From Phycisphaeraceae bacterium (GTDB lineage Bacteria > Planctomycetota > Phycisphaerae > Phycisphaerales > UBA1924), in the NCBI GenBank assembly GCA_020639235.1, contig JACKHC010000001.1:558001-622000 (forward strand): a DNA stretch of 64,000 nucleotides, given 5' to 3'. The notes under the pieces were generated by a model, which was not told the DNA's origin, did no database searches, and saw only the letters and a program-made list of their open reading frames with translations. Below are positions 41,055 to 51,200 of this stretch, one piece after another. Each line of letters opens with the position of its first letter. Positions within the stretch are counted from its first letter, which is position 1. A program made the translations under genes and the position numbers.

Positions 41055-43868
41055 TTATTGTTCCTGTTGGTCGATGACGACTCGGCCCTCGATGTAGGAG
41101 GATCGGATGGGGTTGATGGCGAGGCGCATGGCCAGGCCGTCGGGGAGGATGATGTCGGGGTCGTAGTTGAGCTGGATCTCGCCGAGCCCCTCGAAGGAGA
41201 TTGCGCGGCGGACATAGGTTCCGGGTGAGATCTCGGAGTCTTCATCGGGCACGCCATCGAACCACCAATCCTGCGTGGGGCCGGCGGATGCGATGGGGAT
41301 GAGGGCGCCGTTCTCGTCGCGGGCGGAGTCCCACCCGATGTCGTCGTTGCCGTCGCCGTCGAGGTCGGCGAGTGCGGTGAGGTCGATGCCTTCGAGGTCG
41401 CCGTCTTCGGGGCCGAAGTATCCGAGCGTGACATTGAACGAGCCGGGGTTGCCGACGGCTTCGCCGTAGAGCTCGAGTGGGGCGGAGCCGTAGACGGGGT
41501 CGTAGGTGAGGAGTAAGACGCCGTTGATGCGCGCGTTGCCGCGGACGTCGAGGACGCCGGCGATGACGGCGCCGTTGAGGTTGACATCCTGCGCCTGTGG
41601 CGAGTTGTTGGTGCCGATGTCGACGGAGTAGTTGGGGAGCATCATGGAGGACTTGGCGATCTCGTCCATGTCGTCGGAGTCGGGGTTGAGTTCGGGATCA
41701 TCGGGGGCGTCGGGGTGGACGCTGGTGAAGCGGGTGGCGCCGGTGAACTGGAGTTTGTTGCGGATGGGCGAGAAGACGGTGGGTTGATCGGCGACGATGG
41801 AGCCGACGAAGAGGCAGTCGTGGAAGCGGAGGTTGTTGGCGAGGAGTTTGGTGTTGGTGCACTGGTCGGGGGTGATGCCGTCGCCGTTGAGATCGACGCT
41901 GACCATCAGGGGTTCGGGGAGGATTCCGTCCTCGTCCTCGACGCCTTCTTCGAGGTAGGAGGTATCGAGCTGGGCGGAGGAGTATTCGGGGGGCGGGGGG
42001 TAGAGCCAGTTGAGTTGGCCGGTGAGCTGGTCGCGCTCCTGCTGGCCGTAGAAGATCCACGACTCGTGCGTGTTGTCGATGTAGGCCTCGACACGTGTGA
42101 CGCCGATGAATGTGCAATCGATGAAGAGCGCGTTGGTGCCCATGGGGATGACGGCGTTGCGGAAGGTGATGCCTTCGTAGACGGGGCGGTCGTACCAGTC
42201 GGCGGGCGTGGGCGAGCCGAAGGGCGTGGACTCGACGAAGCTGGGCGGCGTCCAGGTGGGCCCGTTCTGATCGCGGGCCTGCTCGAGGACGGTGTCGCCG
42301 TCGGCGGCTTCGATGAGCGCCTCGGTGGCTTCGGAGAATGAAGCGGAGGTGATGGTGGGGACTTCGTTCTCTGAGGTTTCGAAGATGACGGGGAGATCGC
42401 CGGCGTCGGGCCGGATTGCGCCCTGAACGAACTGCTGGTAGTCATCGACGGAGTTGCCGGAGCCGTCGTCTGCGGCTTCCCACTGGGAGCGGGAGGCGCG
42501 GAAGTAGACGGAGCCGCGGACCTTGGCGTAGCGGTCCTTGTAGTCGAGGACGCCGTCGCGGTATCCGAGGTTGATGTCGTCGGCGTCGATATCGTCGTTG
42601 TTGATGACGCCGTCGTGGTTGTTGTCGGGGAACTCATCGAAGAGCCACCAGCCGTCGACGAGTCGGCCGTTGTAGCGTCCGTTGCCGTTGCGGTCTGCGA
42701 CGGCGGAGTCGATGAGCATGGCGAGGGCATCGTTGATATCGAACTCGGCGGCGAGGCCGTCGTTGGGTGTGCCGGCGGTCATGCGACCGGAGAGGACGAC
42801 CTTGCCGTCGCCGTTGCTGTCATAGAAGTTGAGGAAGATGTCGAAGTCGTCGACGGCGTGGTCGCGGGTGGCGTCGGTGAACGCGAGGTCGGGGGCGAGG
42901 TCGCCGTCGTAGTCGATGAGGTTGAGTTCTGCGAGCGCATCGCGTTCGCCGAACTTGTTGTCGCGGAGCCGGTTGTCGCCGTCCTGATCGTCTGCGAGCA
43001 CGGCGTCGAAGAAGTCGTCGAGTCGGTCGTCGAGTTGGTCGTCGAGGCCGTAGAAGTCGGAGCGCATGACGAGGGGCGGGCCGTCGATGGAGTCGAGGTC
43101 GTCGTTGTCGAACGCGGCGCCGAGGGGGCCGTTGACCTGGACGTTCTGGCCCAGCATGATTCGTGTGGGGGCGACGATGGCCTGCTTGACGGGCTTGTTG
43201 ATGTTGAAATATTGCTGCGCGGTGCGCGTCACCCACTGGGCGCGGATGGTGTCCCAGTTGTAGCCGGTGACGACGACGAGGATGCGGCCTTCATCGTCGG
43301 GGGGGATGTAGGAGATCTGTGTGGCGGTGACGATGAGCCCGTTGGGCGCGCGCTCGACGCCGATGGGATCGGTAACGATCCAGCCGTCGGGCGCGTCGGG
43401 GATGTTGATGGCGAGGGGGACGTTGGAGTCGTCGGTGATGAGGTCGTTTGAGTCGTGCGCGAGGTGCGCATCGATGATGGCGGAGCGGAGCGAGTTGACG
43501 TTGACCTGTCCGGCGCGGCCGAAGGGCGCGGGGAGGATGGTGACGGCGGGGCTGGCGCCGAAGGTGCCGTCCCAGAGGTCCTCGGCGTAGTCGGCGTCGA
43601 TCTGTCCCTTGGCGACGACGAATCGCGAGGCGGCTTCCTGGAGGCGGGCGCTGGCGATCTCGATGCCGGTATCGACGGCGCCGAGGGAGGAGACGACGCG
43701 GATGTGCGAGGCGGCGGTGCGGAGGTTGCCCTGCGTGACGACGGCCATCGCTACGGAGAGCGAGCCGAAGAGCACGAGGAACATCATGGCCAGCACGGCG
43801 ACGACGCCTCTGCGTGAGCGTGGGAGCGGGATGCGGCGGCGTTTGCGTTGGGTGTTGGAGCGTTGCAT
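41055..43868 (-). CDS. Large PilX-like pilus protein with Asp-rich metal-binding-type repeats
   Basis: The 937-residue protein starts with a basic leader and one helix (RRGVVAVLAMMFLVLFGSLS) of the PilX_N type, which has no GFTLLE site. The large body has several DxDGDGx or DxNxDG segments resembling EF-hand or dockerin calcium sites, for example DSNGDGKVVL, DRNGNGRYNG, DNNHDGVINNDD and DLDGDGNDD. It may carry calcium-dependent adhesion. GGAG lies eight bases before the ATG. Most PilX-like proteins are under 250 residues, so this is about four times as long. It is co-transcribed with the prepilins on both sides. Confidence 0.75.
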   Translation of the reverse strand: MQRSNTQRKRRRIPLPRSRRGVVAVLAMMFLVLFGSLSVAMAVVTQGNLRTAASHIRVVSSLGAVDTGIEIASARLQEAASRFVVAKGQIDADYAEDLWDGTFGASPAVTILPAPFGRAGQVNVNSLRSAIIDAHLAHDSNDLITDDSNVPLAINIPDAPDGWIVTDPIGVERAPNGLIVTATQISYIPPDDEGRILVVVTGYNWDTIRAQWVTRTAQQYFNINKPVKQAIVAPTRIMLGQNVQVNGPLGAAFDNDDLDSIDGPPLVMRSDFYGLDDQLDDRLDDFFDAVLADDQDGDNRLRDNKFGERDALAELNLIDYDGDLAPDLAFTDATRDHAVDDFDIFLNFYDSNGDGKVVLSGRMTAGTPNDGLAAEFDINDALAMLIDSAVADRNGNGRYNGRLVDGWWLFDEFPDNNHDGVINNDDIDADDINLGYRDGVLDYKDRYAKVRGSVYFRASRSQWEAADDGSGNSVDDYQQFVQGAIRPDAGDLPVIFETSENEVPTITSASFSEATEALIEAADGDTVLEQARDQNGPTWTPPSFVESTPFGSPTPADWYDRPVYEGITFRNAVIPMGTNALFIDCTFIGVTRVEAYIDNTHESWIFYGQQERDQLTGQLNWLYPPPPEYSSAQLDTSYLEEGVEDEDGILPEPLMVSVDLNGDGITPDQCTNTKLLANNLRFHDCLFVGSIVADQPTVFSPIRNKLQFTGATRFTSVHPDAPDDPELNPDSDDMDEIAKSSMMLPNYSVDIGTNNSPQAQDVNLNGAVIAGVLDVRGNARINGVLLLTYDPVYGSAPLELYGEAVGNPGSFNVTLGYFGPEDGDLEGIDLTALADLDGDGNDDIGWDSARDENGALIPIASAGPTQDWWFDGVPDEDSEISPGTYVRRAISFEGLGEIQLNYDPDIILPDGLAMRLAINPIRSSYIEGRVVIDQQEQ

Positions 43869-43940
43869 GGGTCCTGCTCCTTCGTGAGCGTTGCGGTTCG
43901 TGTGAGCGCGGTGATCGATGCGGATGACGGCGTCGGTTCT

Positions 43941-44642
43941 TTAGGTGGGGGGCACGACCCAGATGACACGGGAGACCTCGCGCGCCTCGTCGTCGAACTC
44001 TCCCTGGAAGAGGACGATGACGGTGACGCGGATGGGGTATCCGGTCATGGGTCGGTTGTCGGCGCCCCCGGCGCCGGCTTCGTAGTTGTCGACCATGATG
44101 GTGTAGTCGTAGGGGTCGAGTTTTTCGACCTGGACGCACTGGGTCCAGCCGCGGAGGGAGACCTCTGAGACCTCGCCGTCGACTTCGACTGTTGTGATGG
44201 TGCCGTCCCAGTTGGTCTGGTTGATGACCTGGCGGAAGGCGTTGATGGGTCCGGCGAATCGGTGATTGAGTTCGAAGTCTTCGGGGAGGTCGGTGGCGTC
44301 GCCGAAGACGACGCCGTCGAGATCATCGAGGTCGTCGAGGTCCCAGACGGTGGGCGTTTCGACCTCGCATCCCCAGCCGGCGTTGGTGGGCGTGCCGCCG
44401 TCGGTGAAGGTGTAGAGCCCGCCGGTGAATCGGTCGTGGCGTGAGAAGTTGCGTGACATCTCGCGGATCTCGGAGGCGAGCAGCGAGCCGGTGGCGGTGT
44501 GTGTTGACCACTGGTTCTTGCGGATGAATGTGATCTGCGTCGAGACGATGGTGACGATGCCGAGCCCGATGATGAGGACGGCGAGCGCTGTCTCGATGAG
44601 CGTGAATGCGTGTCGTTGTGATGTGCGAACGGGCGTGCGCAT
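43941..44642 (-). CDS. PilV-like prepilin
   Basis: A 233-residue prepilin with leader MRTPVRTSQRH and cleavage region AFTLIETALAVLIIGLG; Phe+1 and Glu+5 are present. The ATG at 44642 has GGGAG six bases upstream and is preferred to GTG 44654. The body has the typical strands of PilV-type minor pilins, with a long acidic loop (DLDDLDDLDG) in the middle. Its gene is between pilC and the PilX-like gene. Likely a minor pilin. Confidence 0.8.
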   Translation of the reverse strand: MRTPVRTSQRHAFTLIETALAVLIIGLGIVTIVSTQITFIRKNQWSTHTATGSLLASEIREMSRNFSRHDRFTGGLYTFTDGGTPTNAGWGCEVETPTVWDLDDLDDLDGVVFGDATDLPEDFELNHRFAGPINAFRQVINQTNWDGTITTVEVDGEVSEVSLRGWTQCVQVEKLDPYDYTIMVDNYEAGAGGADNRPMTGYPIRVTVIVLFQGEFDDEAREVSRVIWVVPPT

Positions 44643-44725
44643 GGCGTCTCCCACCTCGGTGCGCGTCGGCCGGGCGCGTATCGTGCGCGCTGGACCGGCG
44701 TGCTATCGGATAGTGGAAGTATCGG

Positions 44726-45952
44726 TTAGCGAACGATCTGGCTCATCTTGAAGATGGGCAGAATGATCGCCATCGCGATGAAGCCAACGATTGAACCCAT
44801 AATGACGATCATGATGGGCTCGATCATGCTTGTGACGGCTTTGATGGCGTCACGGAGCTGCTTGGCGTAATAACCGGAGACTTCATCGAGGACCTCGCCG
44901 AGCTTTCCGGACTCTTCGCCCGCGGCGACCATCTGGACGACGGCGTGGGGCATCAATCCTCCGGCCTGTAGCGGCTGGGTGATTTTCTTGCCTTGCTTGA
45001 CGGCGGAATAGACGGAGCGCCAGAGCCGGCGGTAGAGGCGGTTGCCCGAGATGTCGCCGGTGATGGCGAGGGTGTCGAGCATGGGGACGCCGGCGTTGAT
45101 GAGTTCGCCCATGGTCTGGAGCGAGCGCGAGATGTAGAGCGCGCGGAACATGCGCTTGAAGACGGGGACGGTGAGTTTGGACTTATCGAACCAGAAGGCG
45201 CCGACATCGGTGCGGAGGAAGAGGAAGAGCCCGATGGCGATGGCGACGAGGACGCCCACGATGATGGGCCAGTCGTGGCGGATGGTGTCGGAGAGGTTCA
45301 TGAGGAAGGTTGTCGCCCAGGGGAGGGCGTCTTCCTTGCCGGCGAAGACGCCGGCGAACTTGGGGAGGACGAAGGTGAGGAGGAAGACGGTGACGGAGAT
45401 GGCCATGGTCGCGATGACGCCGGGGTAGATCATGGCGCCAACGACCATCTTGCGCGTCTCGATCTGCTGGGTGAGGTAGGCGGCGATTCGGTCGAGCATG
45501 CGGCCGAAGGAGCCGGACATTTCCGAGGCGCGGACCATGTTCACATAGAGGGGGTTGAAGAGTTTGGGGTGACGCGCGAGTGCTTCGGAGAACTGCTTGC
45601 CGGACTCGACGTCGGACTTGAGCCCCTGGATGATCTGCTTGAAGCGCATGTTCTCGGTCTGGTCCGCGATGCCTTCGAGCGCGGCGCGGAGGCCGATGCC
45701 GGCGCGGACCATGACGGCGAGCTGGGTGGTGAAGTCCAGGACATGCTTGAGCGAGGGCTTGGCGGAGTTGAGTTCTTTGAAGCGCTGCGCGAGCCCGGAG
45801 CGCATGGCGGCGCTGGCGATGGGTGAGAGCGAGAGGACGTGGTGTCCTTCGCGTCGGAGGGTCGCGGCGGCGGCGGCGGCGTCGGCTGCCTGCACGACAC
45901 CCACGACGGTCTGCCCTCCGGGCGAACGGACTTGGTACCTGTAGCTGGGCAT
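44726..45952 (-). CDS. pilC: Type IV pilus/type II secretion inner-membrane platform protein (PilC/GspF)
   Basis: The 408-residue platform protein has two copies of the GspF domain. Domain one is FTTQLAVMVRAGIGLRAALE, about residues 75–200, with the helix VVGAMIYPGVIATMAISVTV. Domain two is RSLQTMGELINAGVPMLDTL, about 275–395, ending MIVIMGSIVGFIAMAIILPI. It includes the usual SLSMSEL-like short N-terminal region (YRYQVRSPGGQTVVGVV). It interacts with the ATPase PilT/PilB. It is downstream of pilT (30 bases) and upstream of the prepilins. Confidence 0.92.
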   Translation of the reverse strand: MPSYRYQVRSPGGQTVVGVVQAADAAAAAATLRREGHHVLSLSPIASAAMRSGLAQRFKELNSAKPSLKHVLDFTTQLAVMVRAGIGLRAALEGIADQTENMRFKQIIQGLKSDVESGKQFSEALARHPKLFNPLYVNMVRASEMSGSFGRMLDRIAAYLTQQIETRKMVVGAMIYPGVIATMAISVTVFLLTFVLPKFAGVFAGKEDALPWATTFLMNLSDTIRHDWPIIVGVLVAIAIGLFLFLRTDVGAFWFDKSKLTVPVFKRMFRALYISRSLQTMGELINAGVPMLDTLAITGDISGNRLYRRLWRSVYSAVKQGKKITQPLQAGGLMPHAVVQMVAAGEESGKLGEVLDEVSGYYAKQLRDAIKAVTSMIEPIMIVIMGSIVGFIAMAIILPIFKMSQIVR

Positions 45953-45982
45953 GCGCTGGTCCTTGTCGTGGTCGAGTCTTGG

Positions 45983-47038
45983 TTAGGCTGCGAGCTGCTT
46001 GTCGAGTTTGTCGGGGTAGGCGGCCTGTGCGATGGCGTCTTCGCGCGAGACCATGCCGTTGAAGTAGAGCTCGGCGATGGCCGAGTCGAGCGAGCACATG
46101 CCCATCGAGCGGTTGGTCTCGATGACATTGGGGATTTCGAATGTGCGGCCTTCGCGGATGATGTTGCGCACGGCGGGCGTGCAGAGGAGGACCTCGACCG
46201 CGGGGACCATGCCCTTGGAGTCGGTTCTCTTGAAGAGCGTCTGAGAGATGACGGCCTGGAGCGTGTCGGCGAGCATCGCGCGGATCTGATTCTGCTGCGA
46301 TGCGGGGTACATATCGATGATACGCTCGACGGTCTGCGAGGCGTTGACGGTGTGCAGTGTCGAGAGGACGAGGTGGCCGGTTTCGGCGGCGGTCATGGCG
46401 AGCGCGGTCGTGTCGAGGTCTCGCATTTCGCCGACGAGGATGATGTCGGGGTCCTGACGCAGCGCGTGCTTGAGGGCCGAGGCGAAGGAGGGCATGTCCT
46501 GTCCGAGTTCGCGCTGCTCGATGAGTGACTGGTTGGACTCGAAGGAGTATTCGATGGGGTCTTCGAGGGTGATGATGTGCTTCTGCTCGCGCTGGTTGAG
46601 GGCGTCGATCATCGCGGCGAGTGTGGTTGACTTGCCCGAGCCGGTGTCGCCGGTGACGAGGACGAGGCCGCGGGGGAGGTAGGTGAGCGCGGAGATGACC
46701 TGGGGGAGACTGAGGTTTGCGAGAGGCGGGACCTTGGACTTGATGGCACGCATGGCGATGCCGACGGAGCCGCGCTGCATGTGGGCGTTGACGCGGTAGC
46801 GTCCGAGCCCCTTGACCTCATAGGAGAAGTCGGCGTCCTTGATGGACTCGAAGGCGGAGCGAGCGGAGGGGGGGGCCATCTTGGTGACGCAGTTGAGCGC
46901 CCACTCGGGTGTGATGGCGGGGAACTCCATGGGCTGCATGACGGTCTGGCACCGCATGACGGGAGGGTGTCCCGAGACGAGATGGATGTCTGACGCGTCG
47001 TTTTCGTGCGCTGCACGGAGGATCTGATCGATTTCCAT
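45983..47038 (-). CDS. pilT: Pilus retraction ATPase PilT
   Basis: PilT powers pilus retraction and twitching. The start at 47038 follows GGGAG six bases upstream, giving 351 residues. Visible motifs are Walker A TGDTGSGKSTTLAA, the Asp box DPDIILVGEMRDLDTT, and the His box TGHLVLSTLHTVNASQ. A PilT-type AIRNLIRE-like motif, AVRNIIREGRTFE, is present near residue 280, which sets it apart from the extension ATPase PilB. No zinc tetracysteine motif is present, consistent with PilT. It opens the operon. No PilB is in the window. Confidence 0.93.
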   Translation of the reverse strand: MEIDQILRAAHENDASDIHLVSGHPPVMRCQTVMQPMEFPAITPEWALNCVTKMAPPSARSAFESIKDADFSYEVKGLGRYRVNAHMQRGSVGIAMRAIKSKVPPLANLSLPQVISALTYLPRGLVLVTGDTGSGKSTTLAAMIDALNQREQKHIITLEDPIEYSFESNQSLIEQRELGQDMPSFASALKHALRQDPDIILVGEMRDLDTTALAMTAAETGHLVLSTLHTVNASQTVERIIDMYPASQQNQIRAMLADTLQAVISQTLFKRTDSKGMVPAVEVLLCTPAVRNIIREGRTFEIPNVIETNRSMGMCSLDSAIAELYFNGMVSREDAIAQAAYPDKLDKQLAA

Positions 47039-47396
47039 GAGTGGCTCCCGCTCCTGCCGTTGATGACCGGTGGCGCATGCACAGGGCGTCCGGTCTCGCT
47101 TGGATTGCATCGGCGGTTCTGGAGTGCGGGATGACTGGGTGATCGGAAGGGAGCGGGCGAAAAGACCGCTTTGATCGGTATGACCGGACCGGGCGCGGGG
47201 CCGGGCGTCGGGGGTGGGGGTGGTGGAGGGGTGGTTGAGGGGTGGCGTCAGGACCGTCAGGGTCGCCCCAGATCGTCATGTGGTTGTAAGTGTCGATCCG
47301 ATATATGCTTATGGCGTTGGTTCTCGGTCGGATCGGTACTAGACTCGCGCGTGGGGCCGGGGCGTGAGGTGACGCCTGGCGACAAGGAGGCACCAG
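47039..47396. promoter_or_regulatory. Divergent gap between pilT and LuxR-type gene
   Basis: 358 bases without a gene. The best + strand promoter candidate is TTGGTT (47317–47322), 17 bases, TAGACT (47340–47345), about 50 bases before the LuxR-type start codon. This is a weak match to sigma-70 elements. The rest is G-rich and without clear repeats. Reverse promoter for pilT not recognised. Confidence 0.3.
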
Positions 47397-47795
47397 ATGA
47401 GGAGTCAGGTCATGGAGTCAACGGACCAGCGTTCGGGATACGAGGGGATTCGCCTGGCGAGGCCGATCGAGGTGCGCGGGGGGGCGGGCGATGACGGGGC
47501 GGGTCGGCTTCGGCTGTCTCTTGAGGAGGAGGCGTACCTGCGTCGATTCTTGGGCGGGTTGACGGATCGGGAGCGCGAGGTGGTGGTGACGGTGTGTGCT
47601 GAGGGCACCAATGAGGACGCTGCCAAGAAGTTGGAAGTGACGCTGGCGACGCTTCGAACGCACCTGATGAAGGTGAATCAGAAACTGGGGACGAGCAGCA
47701 AGACGGATGTGGTCCGGTTTGCTGCCGACCGGGTGATCCGGGGGTACCGGGATGGGGATCTGGGTCGTGGCGGGGGCCCGGGAATCGTCCGATAA
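47397..47795 (+). CDS. LuxR-type HTH transcription regulator (stand-alone DNA-binding domain)
   Basis: A 132-residue protein whose second half is a LuxR/FixJ (GerE) helix-turn-helix: LTDREREVVVTVCAEGTNED, then AAKKLEVTLATLRTHLMKVN and QKLGTSSKTDVVRFA. The usual N-terminal sensory or receiver domain is replaced by about 60 residues of disordered, charged sequence. AAGGAGG is seven bases from the ATG. It sits between the pilus operon and the large secreted protein, so it may regulate either; no direct evidence. The gene is monocistronic by spacing. Confidence 0.88.
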   Translation: MRSQVMESTDQRSGYEGIRLARPIEVRGGAGDDGAGRLRLSLEEEAYLRRFLGGLTDREREVVVTVCAEGTNEDAAKKLEVTLATLRTHLMKVNQKLGTSSKTDVVRFAADRVIRGYRDGDLGRGGGPGIVR

Positions 47796-48221
47796 CAATC
47801 TGACGGGTTGCGGCGGGCGGTTGCGTCGCGCGCTGCTTTGTTAGTACCCTCTAAATCTGCATAGGCGGAAGATCGTTGTCCGATAGGGCCATGTCTGCGC
47901 GTTGTTCGCGCGGATTGTTGATATGGGCGGTTTGGAGGACTTCTTTGCAGAGTGCCCAATTTGTGAGTTAGTATGTGCCAAGCGCCGATAACTGCGTTCA
48001 TATCGGAGCATGCACTTTCGGACTGGCGTCGGAGACGCCGGGGCGTCGAGAAGAAGGAGCGACAGCGGGTGGGGAGTTGGATTTGTAAACCGTCGTCGGC
48101 GCGAGTCGTTGACGGGAACTAGGGATCAGACGAGTCAGAGCCCACCTCCCGGAGAAGCCGGGGGGCTCAACACAGAACAGGCCTGGGTTTTCACCACGTG
48201 GAGAAGAAAGGAACTAACCAG
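47796..48221 (+). promoter_or_regulatory. Long leader of the large secreted-protein gene
   Basis: 426 bases without a gene. A possible promoter is TTGCAG (47945–47950), then TAGTAT (47969–47974) with an 18-base gap, leaving about 240 bases of untranslated leader. AGAAAGGA precedes the start codon. No riboswitch pattern was recognised. The long leader and strong ribosome site fit heavy expression and stable mRNA. Confidence 0.3.
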
Positions 48222-51200
48222 ATGAATCGCAAGCTTGCAGGCATGCTGGCGGCGTTCGCGGGATTGGCGGTTAGCGCGACGGCGCTGGCCGGCGGTCTTG
48301 ACGCGATGACGATCGTCCAGCCGGTGTCCGGAGATGACGAGTTCGCGGGTCTCGACACGATCGTGACCTTTGATCTCGCGGCCGGACTGAATGGCACGGG
48401 TCAGCTCATTACGGGCGAGAACGTCGATGTGTCATTCAACCTTCTTGATGTCGACGGCAATGTGCTGTTCGGCCCCTTCGCGGTCGCCCTTGTCGGCGGC
48501 GCGCAGAACTACAACAACGCCGGTATGGCCGGCCTCCAGATCGACCTCGGCACGGTCGTGTTCACGGGCGCGTTCAACAACGCGAGCGTGACCGGCATCG
48601 AGCTGAACGTGACGACGGCGACGGGCACGGGCACGACCGCCGCGTTCGACGGCGCCGACGAGGCGAACGATCAGATCCTCGCGAAGGACGGCACCGCGCC
48701 GACACTTCTCGATGTGTTCATCAACGACGACGGCGATGCCGCGTTCTTCGTCTTCGACTCGCCGCTGAATGTCAATGACGCTGCGAACGACGACAACCAG
48801 ACGGTGATCGCGAACGTCGACGCGACCGACTTCCAGATCGACACGGTGAACGCGTTCGACGGCACCGAGGGCAACCCCGCGGGCCTGAGCAACTTCACCT
48901 TCCTGGCCGGCTCGAACTTCACGACGATCCGCTGCGACCGCAACGCGGGCACCAGCGATCTCGACTCGGGCACCTTTGTTCGCGCGTTCTTCGATGCGGG
49001 CGACATGGCGATGCACGACATCTTCGACGTTGTCGGCAACCAGGCCGACGACACCGCGGTGTCTGCTGGCCCGCTGACCCCGCTGGCGATCGAGTCTGCT
49101 GAGTTCGTCAAGGCGGTCCCGGCGTTCGGCGGCGTTGTCGCTGAGGCGCTGAAGATCACCTTCAACAACTCGGTGACGGACGCGGGCACGGCGGACTTCT
49201 ACTCGTTCCTGTCCGACGGCGATCTGGGCAGCCTCGAGATTCAGAACCCCGTGATCGATCCGGATAATCCCCGTTGCGTGCTGCTCGACGTCGATGCGAA
49301 CTTCGACTTCGTCGGCATCGCTGCGAACGGCACGACGACCGAGGGCGACGTGGTGCAGGTTGTCGGCGACGCCGACGACGGCACGACCGACCCGGCCGAC
49401 ATCTTCGGCCAGGACTTCCTCGGCTCTGACACTGTTGACATCGATGACGGCATCGAGCCGCAGTTCCTGTTCGTCTCGTTCCATGACCTGGACGGCGACG
49501 GCATGCAGGACGCGGCGGCGATGGTGTTCAACGAGTCGATGGACTCGACCACTTCGACCGACGGCCTCGAGCTGACGGCGAACGATGGTCAGACCGTGTT
49601 CCCGGCTCAGCTGATCGACCCGGTGACGGGCGAGCTGGTTGAGGCCGAGACGAGCATCATGGCGGGCGAAGAGGATGTCCCCTTCACCGTTTCGGTGGGC
49701 TCGGTTGACGCGGACCTCTCGGGCGAGATCGAAGACGACGAGGTCAACAACGCGATCATCCTGTCGTACGACCCGGACACCTATGACTGGGACGGCGACG
49801 GCGACACCTTTGCTGACGGCGACGACGACGAGGCCAAGCCGGGCACGGCCGACTTCGATGTCCTGACCGTGGATTACACCGCGATGGACGGCGAGATCGC
49901 CGACGCCAGCGGCAACGCCTACACCAGCGACGAGACCGAGTCGACCGGCACGGACCGGGCGCCCGCGGTTCTCCTGCTGGCCAAGCGCTTTACCGGTGAC
50001 AACCAGAACTTCGGTTCGAACGATCAGTGCTTCGGCGAGGCCGACGGCGACCTCGGCGACCAGGAAGACAACGATCGCCTGGCGATGTACTTCTCGGAGG
50101 ACGTCTTTGATGACGACTTCGAGGGCACCCGCTTCCGCTACACCGGCGGCAACATCTTCGGCGAGAGCGACGACGATCTGCAGGACATCTCTGACAACTG
50201 CGTGACGCTCGACTTCGACTCGGGCAGCGCTGATCCGAACGAGCTGGTCGACGGCGTTGATTTGTCGGTTCTCTCGGACAACGGCCTTGTTGACGACGAC
50301 GGCAACCCCGTCGGCGAGCAGAGCGCGACCGTCATGGACTGCGAAGCCCCCTATGCGGCGCTGATCTCGACGATCAACGGCGACACGGTGGACGGCGCGT
50401 TCCTCATCGACTCCAACGATGACGGGTTTGCGGATGAGATCCGCATCCAGATGACCCAGGCGATCGACGAGGCCACCCTCGACGTCTCCGACTTCGAGAT
50501 CGATCCGGGCACCGTCACCGGTGTCGGGGTTTCGAGCAGCGACGCCCGCGTGATCGTGATCTCGATCACCGACAACGTCGTCTCGATGGATCAGGAAATC
50601 GACATCACTTACGTCGGTTCGGACGACGACACCCCGATCGCTTCGATCGACGGTGTTGAGATCTCTCAGAAGGACAGCGGCATCACGGCGCAGGCCGTGG
50701 AGCTGCCCGACTTCGAGACCGAGACGGTCGCGATCCAAGAGTTCGGCGGCACGATCACCCTTGGTGGTGAGCCGGCGCCGATCGGCACGAAGATCGTTGC
50801 GATGATCGCCAAGCCGCGCTGCGGTTTCATCGAGGCGACTCACAACAACGTGACCTTCCAGTATCGCGTCGGCGGCCTGTCGACCGAGAACTCGGGCGGC
50901 ACGAGCGGTTCCAGCTCGCTGACCGCGTTCACCAACTGGTTCCTCGGCCTCGAGAACTTCGTCTACCTGCTGCGTGACTCTGACAACGAGCAGTACTTCG
51001 ACAACGACAAGGACGACACCATTGTTGGTGACGCGATCGTGATCAAGTTCAACTCCAACAACATCTCGAACATCACCTTCACCGGCACGGGCGAGTCCTC
51101 GAGCGAGAAGGTGACGGGCGGCAAGCTGGACTTCTACTGGGACGTTCTCCGTTCGAGCAACGGTTCGATCGGTGCTCTGTTCCAGAGCGGTGTCGGCTTC

